Made by a program: the position numbers and the translations under genes. Positions 26,193 to 34,197 of a stretch of DNA of 64,000 nt are shown here, one piece after another. The notes beneath the pieces were generated by a model. The model saw only the letters and a program-made list of their open reading frames with translations, was not told where the DNA came from and searched no databases. The stretch's first letter is position 1. Each line of letters begins with the position of its first letter. Location of the stretch: the NCBI GenBank assembly GCA_036479015.1, contig JAZGFB010000007.1, positions 24,140 through 88,139 of the forward strand, written 5' to 3'. The stretch is from NVTR01 sp036479015. GTDB taxonomy: Bacteria > Pseudomonadota > Alphaproteobacteria > Rhodobacterales > Rhodobacteraceae.

Positions 26193-27330
26193 TTCTTGCC
26201 CGCTCGGATTCTGATTTTAGCTGACCACAGGCAGCCATGATGTCTTCACCCCTTGGCTTGCGAATTGGGGCTGAATAGCCAGCGTGATAGACTATGTCTG
26301 AAAAGCTTTTGATCTGTTTCTGGTCAGATCTTTCATAGGGTGCACCCGGCCATTCATTGAACGGAATAAGGTTGATCTTGGCGGGTATGCCCTTGATCAG
26401 CTGCACCAATCGGCGTGCGTCTTCGTCGCTGTCATTCACATCTTTCAGCATGACATATTCAAACGTGATCCGCTCAGAGTTTGACAGCTTTGGATAGGCG
26501 CGCAGGGTGTCCAGCAACGTCGCAATGTTCCATTTTTTGTTAATTGGAACCAGCTTATCGCGCACTTCGTCGGTGGTGGCGTGAAACGATACTGCCAGCA
26601 AACAGCCAATTTCCTCGGCGGTTTTGGCAATTTCCGGAACCACACCAGAGGTTGATAAGGTAATTCTGCGCCTTGAAAGTGATATACCCTCACCATCCAT
26701 GGCAATTTTCATCGCGTCGCGCACGGCGTTAAAGTTATAAAGCGGCTCACCCATACCCATCAGCACGATATTGGACAGCAACCGTGCCTCTGGCATCGGC
26801 GCCCTGCCAGGTTCTGGCCATTCGCCCAGATCATCACGCGCAACCAATACCTGACCAACAATTTCACCAGCCGTCAAATTGCGCACCAGTTTCTGGGTTC
26901 CGGTATGGCAAAACGTGCAGTTGAGTGTGCAGCCAACCTGGGAAGAGATACACAGCGTTCCGCGGGTTTCTTCGGGGATATAGACCATTTCCACTTCATG
27001 GCCGCCCTCAATGCGCAGCACATATTTGCGGGTTCCGTCTTTAGACACCTGGCGTAGCACCACCTCGGGCACCGTGATTTTAAACTGACTTGCCAAAGAA
27101 ACGCGGGTCTCTAACGAAATATTCGTCATTTGGTCGAATTCGCGGACACCTTTATTGTAGATCCATTGCCAAATCTGACCGACACGCATTTTTAATTGTC
27201 GCTCAGGAATGCCCGCCGCAAGCAAAGCTGCACCCAACGCATCGCGCGTCAGACCAACAATGTTGGTCAGCCCAACGGCGGGAAGTCGTGGAATGGTTTT
27301 AGTCTCTGGGACTAGGGGGGTATCGTCCAT
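26176..27330 (-). CDS. rlmN: 23S rRNA (A2503-C2)/tRNA methyltransferase RlmN
   Basis: Radical-SAM enzyme methylating C2 of A2503 in 23S rRNA and A37 of some tRNAs, cytosolic. 384 residues. Seen: the CxxxCxxC cluster motif in SQVGCTLNCTFCHTGTQKL (about 125-143), VLMGMGEPLYNF, RRRITLSTSGVVP, AVSFHATTDEVR, and the catalytic cysteine in MAACGQLKSE near the C-terminus. First gene of a run that continues into the glycosyltransferase/FkbM genes, which is an unusual pairing for a housekeeping methyltransferase. Its promoter would lie in 27331-27417. Confidence 0.96.
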   Translation of the reverse strand: MDDTPLVPETKTIPRLPAVGLTNIVGLTRDALGAALLAAGIPERQLKMRVGQIWQWIYNKGVREFDQMTNISLETRVSLASQFKITVPEVVLRQVSKDGTRKYVLRIEGGHEVEMVYIPEETRGTLCISSQVGCTLNCTFCHTGTQKLVRNLTAGEIVGQVLVARDDLGEWPEPGRAPMPEARLLSNIVLMGMGEPLYNFNAVRDAMKIAMDGEGISLSRRRITLSTSGVVPEIAKTAEEIGCLLAVSFHATTDEVRDKLVPINKKWNIATLLDTLRAYPKLSNSERITFEYVMLKDVNDSDEDARRLVQLIKGIPAKINLIPFNEWPGAPYERSDQKQIKSFSDIVYHAGYSAPIRKPRGEDIMAACGQLKSESERARNARRR

Positions 27331-27417
27331 TATGCTGGCCTGAATTATTGCAAGTTACTCTATTAGCCCGAAACTGGCCGGAACCGCAAATCAGCGCATT
27401 GCTGGTTGTTGTATGCC

Positions 27418-27960
27418 CTAGCCACTACATCTGTTTTCAGCTTCGCTTAGTGCGGCGGTGAACCCCAATAGTGAAAACGTGTCTTTGGTTGTGGTGCCTT
27501 TTGCGGACTTTGCGGTTAATACCGCCTCTGCGCCACGTTTCATGGCAGTGACGATTTTGGTGTCATCTGCTTCGCTGGGGGCCCAGGCCATTTCTTTGTT
27601 TGTTGCGGCATCAGTGAACAGCTGAAATGTCTGGCCGCCAATTTCCAGGGCCACCTGGGAACCGGGTGCAAATGGATAACCGCCGGTGAAAGAAATTTGC
27701 CCCTTGGCCGCTTCGCCGGGAATGTAGGAAACAAACAACAAAATGTCGCTGCGCCGAACGGCCACGACACGGCCATCCTTAGTGTTCACGGTTTCGCTTG
27801 GGCTGGACACGGCCCAGCAGGATGTTGGGTCGGATTCTACGAACACGCTCCAATCGGTTTTGGCCGCAACGCGGTTTGTGCTTTCGTCCTGGCCAAATGC
27901 CGCTGTGCCAAATGTAGCCAGCGATGCCACCGCCACGAAGTTTACTAGGTATTTTTTCAT
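27418..27960 (-). CDS. Invasion-associated locus B (IalB) family protein
   Basis: 180 residues with a clear signal peptide (1-23, AFGQ) and a periplasmic beta-rich domain: TDWSVFVESDPTSCWAVSSP, VSYIPGEAAKGQISFTGGYP, then KRGAEAVLTAKSAKGTTTKD. Named after Bartonella IalB, but the family is widespread in free-living alphaproteobacteria with no host. The two cysteines (C48 region and C-terminal NRCSG) may form a disulfide. Monocistronic; divergent from the asparaginase. Confidence 0.88.
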   Translation of the reverse strand: MKKYLVNFVAVASLATFGTAAFGQDESTNRVAAKTDWSVFVESDPTSCWAVSSPSETVNTKDGRVVAVRRSDILLFVSYIPGEAAKGQISFTGGYPFAPGSQVALEIGGQTFQLFTDAATNKEMAWAPSEADDTKIVTAMKRGAEAVLTAKSAKGTTTKDTFSLLGFTAALSEAENRCSG

Positions 27961-28131
27961 TTTTTACAGTCTCCTGCTGCCTTGCCTCTTTGCCTGCCAC
28001 CCGGTTCACTTTCGGAGCCTTTTGGTGCGCTTGGCTGTTCCCAACTCAATGGGCCCAGTTTAGCGTAAGTTGTGCCGGGTTTAAAAGGCCCATAGGCAAG
28101 AAATTGCACAATCATATGAAGGAACATTGGT

Positions 28132-29130
28132 ATGGCGGGCCCTATTGCAATGGCGGAAGTTTGGCGCGGCGACATATTGGAGTGCGCCCATTGGGGCCAC
28201 GCTGTGGTGTGCGACACCATGGGCAACGTTGTGCAGGCATGGGGGCAACCGGATGCGGTGATCCTGCCGCGGTCATCGTGTAAGATGATACAGGCGCTGC
28301 CACTGATCGAAACCGGAGCGGCGGATGCATTTGGATTGAGCCGGGTTCAACTGGCCCTATCCTGTGCGTCACATCAGGCGGCGGACATCCACACGGACCC
28401 TGTGAAAAGCTGGTTGTCGGAATTGGGATTAAACGATGATGACTTTCGCTGCGGACCGCAAATGCCCAATGACCGGGAAGCTAAAGTGGGTCTAATAAAG
28501 GCAGATACAACGCCGTGCCGGTATCACAACAACTGTTCCGGCAAACATTCAGGGTTTTTGACGGTCACCAAACACCTGAAAGCCGGGCCCGACTATGTGG
28601 ATATGAGCCACCCGCTGCAACTGGCCATCCGAGAGGCCTTTGAAGATGTCACCGGGCAGGACAGCCCCGGCTTTGGTATTGACGGGTGTTCCGCCCCAAA
28701 TTTCGCAACGTCTGTGCATGGCCTGGCCCGTGCCATGGGTTTCTTTGCCGGGGCGCGGAACGACGGCCCCGTTCGAAACCGGGCGGCAGCGCGGCTGGTT
28801 CAGGCTATGGTTGCACACCCGGAATTGGTTGCCGGGGAAGGCCGGGCCTGTACAGATTTAATGCGGGCGATGGGTGGTCGGGTGGCTGTAAAGGGCGGTG
28901 CAGAAGGCTGCTATGTTGCGATTCTGCCGGATCAGGGGCTGGGTGTGGCGCTTAAAATCAAAGACGGGGCGTCGCGTGGGTCTGAATGCGCCATTGCGGC
29001 GATTCTTGTGAGCCTGGGTGCACTGGACCCCAATCATCCTGCCGCGGAACGCTGGATGACAGTAAAACAGCGCAATTTCGCTGGATTAGAGACTGGTATC
29101 ATACGGCCGGCGGCGGGTTTTCCATCCTAG
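28132..29130 (+). CDS. Asparaginase (PF06089 type)
   Basis: 332 residues of the rhizobial AnsA-like asparaginase family, unrelated in fold to the E. coli enzymes; hydrolyses asparagine to aspartate and ammonia. Seen: ILPRSSCKMIQALPLIETG (about 45-63, with the serine/lysine active-site pair), LALSCASHQA, YHNNCSGKHSGFLTV and KDGASRGSECA. No signal peptide, so cytosolic. It is transcribed away from ialB and converges on serB with a 4-base overlap of the stops. Start at ATG 28132; a second ATG six codons later is possible. Confidence 0.9.
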   Translation: MAGPIAMAEVWRGDILECAHWGHAVVCDTMGNVVQAWGQPDAVILPRSSCKMIQALPLIETGAADAFGLSRVQLALSCASHQAADIHTDPVKSWLSELGLNDDDFRCGPQMPNDREAKVGLIKADTTPCRYHNNCSGKHSGFLTVTKHLKAGPDYVDMSHPLQLAIREAFEDVTGQDSPGFGIDGCSAPNFATSVHGLARAMGFFAGARNDGPVRNRAAARLVQAMVAHPELVAGEGRACTDLMRAMGGRVAVKGGAEGCYVAILPDQGLGVALKIKDGASRGSECAIAAILVSLGALDPNHPAAERWMTVKQRNFAGLETGIIRPAAGFPS

Positions 29131-30002
29131 TAAACGAAATCATCCCGGCTGTAGCCCTGTAAAAACAGCAACGCCGTCAGGTCACCATGGTTGATGCGGA
29201 TATCACATTGTGCCGCCACCGATGGCTTGGCGTGCAGCGCCACCCCAGCCCCGGCCAGTTGCAACATCCCCAAATCATTGGCCCCGTCGCCAACGGCCAT
29301 GACCTGATCCGCGGTGATGCCAAGGCGTGCTGTGATGTCATTTAAGGCTGTGACCTTGGCTTGGCGACCCAATATCGGGTCACCGACCTGCCCAGTAAGC
29401 AAGCCATTAGCCACGAGCAACGTGTTCGCGCGGTGCTCATCAAAGCCCAAAAGCGAGGCTATATGGTTGGTGAAAGCGGTAAAGCCGCCCGACACCAGGG
29501 CCGCATATCCACCCTGGGATTTTACCGTTGCCAGCAGGGGTTTGGCGCCCGGCATCAGGGTGATACGGTCCCTAATAACAGTGTCTATTATTGATGTTTC
29601 CATGCCCTTTAGCATGCCAACCCGTTCGCGTAGTGCGGCGTCAAAATCCAGCTTACCATCCATGGCGCGGGCGGTTATGTCAGCGACCTGCGCGCCATAG
29701 CCTGCCTCATCCGCCAGTTCGTCAATGCATTCCTGCTGAATCATGGTCGAATCCATATCAGCAAGCAGCACCCGTTTGCGGCGATCGCTTTTTGGCAGGG
29801 CGACCAGATCAACCCCCAATGACTGCAATGTCGCCCAACTGTCCCAAAATGTATCCGGAATATTGGCAACCTGAAATTCTGCGGCCTCATTCTCAGAAAG
29901 CCAACGAAGATCACAGCCCCCCCAAGCATTGCAGAGATTCCCCACCAAAACAGGGTCTAACGTCGGCTTTTCCGGGTCTACAAGCAGGGTTATGGCAATC
30001 AT
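29127..30002 (-). CDS. serB: Phosphoserine phosphatase
   Basis: HAD-superfamily phosphatase for the last step of serine synthesis. 291 residues from ATG 30002 (GGAC nine bases upstream); in-frame starts at 30038 and 30125 would only add non-conserved residues. Seen: an N-terminal ACT-like region, then VLLADMDSTMIQQECIDELA (catalytic Asp pair), ALVSGGFTAFTNHIA, and AVGDGANDLGML. Divergent from serC with a 144-base shared upstream region, so all three serine-pathway genes meet here. Confidence 0.95.
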   Translation of the reverse strand: MIAITLLVDPEKPTLDPVLVGNLCNAWGGCDLRWLSENEAAEFQVANIPDTFWDSWATLQSLGVDLVALPKSDRRKRVLLADMDSTMIQQECIDELADEAGYGAQVADITARAMDGKLDFDAALRERVGMLKGMETSIIDTVIRDRITLMPGAKPLLATVKSQGGYAALVSGGFTAFTNHIASLLGFDEHRANTLLVANGLLTGQVGDPILGRQAKVTALNDITARLGITADQVMAVGDGANDLGMLQLAGAGVALHAKPSVAAQCDIRINHGDLTALLFLQGYSRDDFVY

Positions 30003-30086
30003 ATTTTCAGGTCCAAAACGCAGGGTTGGTGTGATCATCGCGCTATAGCGACGTTTTGGCGCTTGTGAAAGGCCCCCTGCCCGCAT

Positions 30087-30146
30087 AGGTCCGGCGGTGG
30101 GACACCCTTCCCCAACGAAGGGCACTTATCTGTGAGGATACCAGAG
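30087..30146 (+). promoter_or_regulatory. Structured leader of serC (candidate serC RNA motif)
   Basis: Immediately upstream of the serC start are two short hairpins: GTCC...GGAC (about 30089-30103, loop GGCGGTG) and CCCTTC/GAAGGG (30105-30110 with 30117-30122, loop CCCAAC), followed by the GAGG ribosome site. A conserved leader named the serC motif has been described upstream of serC in alphaproteobacteria, and the position and two-hairpin layout fit. Not matched to a covariance model, so this is a candidate. Confidence 0.45.
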
Positions 30147-31289
30147 ATGACTATACAACAACCGGCCACGCGGCCGGAAAACCCGCGTTTTTCGTCCGGC
30201 CCCTGCGCCAAACCCCCCACTTTTTCACTTGAATCACTGTCTGACGCGCCGCTTGGCCGTTCGCATCGTGCAGCCGTTGGCAAAGCCAAGCTGGCGCAAG
30301 CGATTGAAGAGACACGGGATATTCTGAACATTCCCGATGATTATCGCATCGGCATCGTTCCGGCATCAGACACCGGCGCCATGGAAATGGCCATGTGGAA
30401 CCTGCTGGGTGAACGCCCGGTGGAAATGCTGGCCTGGGAAAGCTTTGGCGCTGGCTGGGTGACCGATGTGGTCAAACAATTAAAGCTGGATGCAAACATT
30501 CACACCGCCGATTACGGCCAGATTGTTAACTTTTCCGACGTCAACTTTGACAATGACGCTGTGTTCACCTGGAACGGCACCACCAGCGGTGTTCGTCTGC
30601 CAAACGGCAATGATATACCCGTTGATCGCCAAGGGCTTACCCTATGTGACGCCACCAGTGCTGCGTTTGCTATGGACCTGCCTTGGGATCGTTTGGATGC
30701 CACAACATTTAGCTGGCAAAAGGTTCTGGGCGGCGAAGCGGCCCATGGAATGTTAATACTTTCGCCCCGGGCCGTTGCCCGGCTGGAAAGCTATACCCCC
30801 GACTGGCCGCTGCCTAAGATTTTCCGCCTGACAAAGGCCGGAAAGCTGATTGAAGGAATATTCAAGGGCGCCACCATCAACACCCCATCCATGCTGGCGG
30901 TTGAAGACTATTTGCAGGCCCTGAAGTGGGCCAATTCAGTTGGCGGAATAACCGGCCTGATCGCCCGCGCAGACGCGAATGCGGCAGTGTTAGAGACGTT
31001 TTGCGCCGAAAATGACTGGATCGAAAACCTGGCGGTAGACCCGGCAACACAGTCAAATACATCGGTATGCCTAAAGTTTAACGACCCGCGCATCAGCGAT
31101 GGTGCGGCCTTTGCCAAGGGCGTCGCAAAGCGGCTGGAAGCCGAAGCTGTTGCCTATGATATCGGGGCTTACCGGGACGCGCCTGCGGGGTTGCGTATCT
31201 GGTGCGGTGGAACGGTGGAAACATCGGACCTGACGACCCTAACCCCTTGGATTAAATGGGCTTTTGACGCGGAAATCGCAGCAATCTGA
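30147..31289 (+). CDS. serC: Phosphoserine aminotransferase
   Basis: PLP-dependent class V aminotransferase converting 3-phosphohydroxypyruvate to phosphoserine. 380 residues from ATG 30147 (GAGG eight bases upstream; the GTG at 30132 is less likely). Alphaproteobacterial/methanosarcinal type: NPRFSSGPCAKPP, SHRAAVGKAKL, IVPASDTGAMEMAMWNLLG, DATSAAFAMDLPWDRLD, and the PLP lysine in SWQKVLGGEAAHGM. In an apparent operon with serA, 62 bases downstream. Divergent from serB. Confidence 0.96.
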   Translation: MTIQQPATRPENPRFSSGPCAKPPTFSLESLSDAPLGRSHRAAVGKAKLAQAIEETRDILNIPDDYRIGIVPASDTGAMEMAMWNLLGERPVEMLAWESFGAGWVTDVVKQLKLDANIHTADYGQIVNFSDVNFDNDAVFTWNGTTSGVRLPNGNDIPVDRQGLTLCDATSAAFAMDLPWDRLDATTFSWQKVLGGEAAHGMLILSPRAVARLESYTPDWPLPKIFRLTKAGKLIEGIFKGATINTPSMLAVEDYLQALKWANSVGGITGLIARADANAAVLETFCAENDWIENLAVDPATQSNTSVCLKFNDPRISDGAAFAKGVAKRLEAEAVAYDIGAYRDAPAGLRIWCGGTVETSDLTTLTPWIKWAFDAEIAAI

Positions 31290-31302
31290 CCTAAATCACC
31301 AA

Positions 31303-31332
31303 CCATATGAATCCCATATGATTTCCATATGA
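31303..31332. repeat. Three direct CCATATGA repeats, 11-bp spacing
   Basis: CCATATGA occurs at 31303-31310, 31314-31321 and 31325-31332, each exactly 11 bp (about one helical turn) apart, in the short gap between serC and serA. Each copy contains the palindrome CATATG. The phasing suggests cooperative protein binding on one DNA face or tandem duplication. It ends just before the AAGGAG ribosome site of serA. Confidence 0.6.
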
Positions 31333-31351
31333 CACATGAAGGAGCGCCAAA

Positions 31352-32947
31352 ATGGCCCCGAAAGTTCTAGTATCCGACAAACTATCCGAAACCGCCGTGC
31401 AAATTTTCCGGGATCGCGGAATTGATGTGACGTTTGAACCTGACCTTGGCAAAGATAAGGTTGCCCTGCTGAAAGCCATCGCTGAATATGACGGGCTGGC
31501 CATCAGATCGGCAACCAAAGTTACTGAAAAAATCCTTGCCAATGCGCCCAACCTAAAAGTTATCGCGCGCGCCGGGATCGGTGTCGACAATGTCGACATT
31601 CCGGCGGCATCCAAAAAGGGTGTGATCGTGATGAACACGCCGTTCGGCAATTCGATCACCACTGCTGAACACGCGATCGCCTTGATGATGGCTGTGGCGC
31701 GGCAAATTCCTGAGGCCAGCGCTTCAACCCATGCCGGAAAATGGGAAAAGTCGCGCTTTATGGGTGTTGAGCTGACCAATAAAACCCTGGGCCTGATCGG
31801 TGCTGGCAATATCGGTTCAATCGTTGCCGAACGCGCCCGCGGACTAAAGATGAAGGTCATCGCCTATGACCCATTCCTAAGCGAAGAGCGCGCCGCCAAA
31901 ATTGGCGTGACCAAGGTTGAACTGGATGACATTTGGGAGCGCTCGGATTTCATCACTTTCCACGTGCCGCTGACGGATAAGACCCGCAATATTTTGTCGC
32001 GCGATGCCATCGCAAAACTGAAACCGGGTGTGCGGATTATCAACTGTGCCCGCGGCGGTCTGGTGGATGAAGACGCCTTGGCAGATGCCTTGAAAGCGGG
32101 CCAGGTTGCCGGTGCCGGGTTTGATGTTTTTGCCAGCGAACCGGCCACGGACAGCCCATTGTTCAACCTGCCAAACGTAGTGGTGACACCGCATTTGGGG
32201 GCGTCAACCAGCGAAGCGCAAGAAAATGTTGCCGTACAGGTGGCCGAGCAAATGTCAGACTATTTGCTGACGGGTGCGGTGACAAACGCGCTGAACATGC
32301 CTTCGGTTACGGCACAGGAAGCCAAAGTAATGGGCCCGTGGTTGAAACTGGCGGGTCATCTGGGGGCGTTCGTTGGGCAGTTGACGGATGAGCCGATCAA
32401 AGCGATCAACATCCTGTATGATGGTGGTGTCGGTGATATGAATACCGCCGCCCTGAACGCCGCTGCAGTGGCCGGAATTATGACCGCAAGCAACCCAGAG
32501 GTGAACATGGTGTCGGCACCGGTTATTGCCAAAGAACGTGGCATCAATATTTCAACCACAACCCAGGACAAAAGCGGTGTGTTTGATGCGTTTATCAAGC
32601 TGACCGTGGTGACAACCAAGCGCGAGCGTTCAATTGCTGGCACGGTGTTTTCCGACAATAAGCCCCGGTTCATTCAGATCAAAGGCATCAATATTGATGC
32701 CGAGGTTGGCCAGCACATGCTGTACACGACAAACAATGATACGCCCGGCATTATCGGCACATTGGGCCAGACTTTGGGGGCGGGTGGCGTCAATATTGCC
32801 AACTTTACCCTGGGCCGGGCTGAACAAAGCGGTGACGCGATCGCGTTGCTATTTGTGGATAACGTGGTGCCGGGCGCTGTTCTGGACAAGCTGGGCGAAA
32901 CCGGTTTGTTTAAACAGGTGCGCGCAATGGAATTTGACGTGGGGTAA
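31352..32947 (+). CDS. serA: D-3-phosphoglycerate dehydrogenase
   Basis: NAD-dependent first enzyme of serine biosynthesis. 531 residues, the long type: a substrate/NAD-binding dehydrogenase core (1-~310) with RAGIGVDNVDI, LGLIGAGNIGSIVAERA, NCARGGLVDEDAL and the catalytic VTPHLGASTSEAQ, then the intervening ASB domain (about 320-450) and a C-terminal ACT domain (about 455-531: DNTPGIIGTLGQ) which in this type gives serine feedback control. Strong AAGGAG ribosome site. Preceded by the phased CCATATGA repeats. Confidence 0.97.
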   Translation: MAPKVLVSDKLSETAVQIFRDRGIDVTFEPDLGKDKVALLKAIAEYDGLAIRSATKVTEKILANAPNLKVIARAGIGVDNVDIPAASKKGVIVMNTPFGNSITTAEHAIALMMAVARQIPEASASTHAGKWEKSRFMGVELTNKTLGLIGAGNIGSIVAERARGLKMKVIAYDPFLSEERAAKIGVTKVELDDIWERSDFITFHVPLTDKTRNILSRDAIAKLKPGVRIINCARGGLVDEDALADALKAGQVAGAGFDVFASEPATDSPLFNLPNVVVTPHLGASTSEAQENVAVQVAEQMSDYLLTGAVTNALNMPSVTAQEAKVMGPWLKLAGHLGAFVGQLTDEPIKAINILYDGGVGDMNTAALNAAAVAGIMTASNPEVNMVSAPVIAKERGINISTTTQDKSGVFDAFIKLTVVTTKRERSIAGTVFSDNKPRFIQIKGINIDAEVGQHMLYTTNNDTPGIIGTLGQTLGAGGVNIANFTLGRAEQSGDAIALLFVDNVVPGAVLDKLGETGLFKQVRAMEFDVG

Positions 32948-32953
32948 AACTGA

Positions 32954-33793
32954 TTGGGTCGTATCTATGCCATCGGGGATATCCATGGGCATCTGGACAG
33001 GTTGCGTTCTGTTCACCATTGGATTGACGCGGATCATCATCTGCATGGCGGCGACTATGTCGTTGTCCATGTGGGTGACCTGACGGATCGTGGGCCAGAC
33101 AGCGCCGGTGTCATTCAGTTTCTGATTGATGGGCTGTCGCGGGGGCAGCCCTGGGTGGTTCTGCGCGGCAACCATGATCGGATGATGTCGCTGTATTTGC
33201 AGGACCCTTCTGCGCAGGATGGGCGTTTGCGCGCTGATTACAGCTGGTTGCACCATCGCCTTGGCGGACTGACAACGCTGGCGTCTTATGGGGTGCTTCC
33301 GGCGGAAGAAACCAACCCGAAAATTCCAAAAGGCAAGCATTGGCTGCACCAAAAAAGCGGTGGACGTGAGACGCTGACATCTTATGGCATCGACCTGAAC
33401 AGCGTTCCTGATCGTGAGCTGGCGCAGGCCGCCCGCGCCGCTGTTCCACCACAACATCAGGCGTTTCTGGCCGGGTTAGACACGATGTATCGCAGCCCTG
33501 ATGCGGTATTTGTCCATGCGGGAATTAAACCTGGCGTGGCAATTGAAGATCAGGTTGAAGATGATCTGATCTGGATACGTGAACCGTTTTTAAACGACAG
33601 GCGCGACCATGGGCCATTGATCATCCATGGTCACACGCCGATTGATGCGCCCACCCATTATGGCAACCGGGTTAATATCGACAGTGGCGTGGCCTTTGGC
33701 GGGCCGCTGTCGGTGATTGTGGTTGAAAGGCGCGATGTCTGGAACCTAACCGCGGCGGGCCGGGTGCCAATGCAGCCGGTTAACCCGCTATAA
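32954..33793 (+). CDS. Metallophosphoesterase (serine/threonine phosphatase-like)
   Basis: 279 residues of the PPP-type calcineurin-like family. Start is TTG 32954, giving the canonical GRIYAIGDIHGHLD at the extreme N-terminus; no ATG is available nearby. Metal motifs: GDIHGH, VGDLTDRGPDS, LRGNHDR, later HAGIKPG and IIHGHTPID. Seven bases after serA. Odd: the segment WLHHRLGGLTTLASYGV (about 94-110) is echoed by WLHQKSGGRETLTSYGI (about 132-148), suggesting an internal duplication of ~38 codons. Substrate not known; could act on phosphoproteins or Ap4A-like nucleotides. Confidence 0.85.
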   Translation: MGRIYAIGDIHGHLDRLRSVHHWIDADHHLHGGDYVVVHVGDLTDRGPDSAGVIQFLIDGLSRGQPWVVLRGNHDRMMSLYLQDPSAQDGRLRADYSWLHHRLGGLTTLASYGVLPAEETNPKIPKGKHWLHQKSGGRETLTSYGIDLNSVPDRELAQAARAAVPPQHQAFLAGLDTMYRSPDAVFVHAGIKPGVAIEDQVEDDLIWIREPFLNDRRDHGPLIIHGHTPIDAPTHYGNRVNIDSGVAFGGPLSVIVVERRDVWNLTAAGRVPMQPVNPL

Positions 33794-34130
33794 ATTCAAC
33801 CCGGTTCCCCACGGGGTCATCGGTAAAAAACCGTTGGCGTCCGGCAATTGCATCGTCCCATCTGACCGGGTGGTTAGCTTTTTCCAACCTGGCGGCCAGG
33901 GTGTCTATTTCTGCCACCACGAATGCCGGAAGCGCCTTTTTGGCGGGTATGAAACTTGCGTCCACTCCCAGATGTATTTCAATGTTGCCGGTTGCAAACC
34001 ATGCCCCGCCACGCGCCGCCAGTTGGGGTGGTTTTTCAAGCTCTTGCAGCCCAATGACACCGCCCCAGAATTTGCGGCATTCGGGCTCTGAACCTGCGGG
34101 GATTGCCAGTTGAACGTGATCCAGCTGCAT
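33780..34130 (-). CDS. VOC-superfamily (glyoxalase-like) protein
   Basis: 116 residues, one vicinal-oxygen-chelate module with the beta-alpha-beta-beta-beta pattern: MQLDHVQLAIPAGSEPECRKF, NIEIHLGVD and FTDDPVGNRVEF, where the terminal Glu and the early His are the usual metal ligands. Such single-module proteins act as dimers; reaction unknown (glyoxalase, dioxygenase or resistance protein). Overlaps the convergent phosphatase gene by 14 bases. Confidence 0.85.
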   Translation of the reverse strand: MQLDHVQLAIPAGSEPECRKFWGGVIGLQELEKPPQLAARGGAWFATGNIEIHLGVDASFIPAKKALPAFVVAEIDTLAARLEKANHPVRWDDAIAGRQRFFTDDPVGNRVEFIAG

Positions 34131-34197
34131 CTTTGTTCCTTAAATATCCTTATCAAAGACAGTTCTTAAACAGGCCTGTGCCCAAAAACATACCCTA

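Noticed and set aside
28132..29130. L-asparaginase I/II of the E. coli type
   Set aside because: The TGGT-type threonine motifs are missing; the RSSCKM and NNCSGKHSG motifs place it in the PF06089 type.
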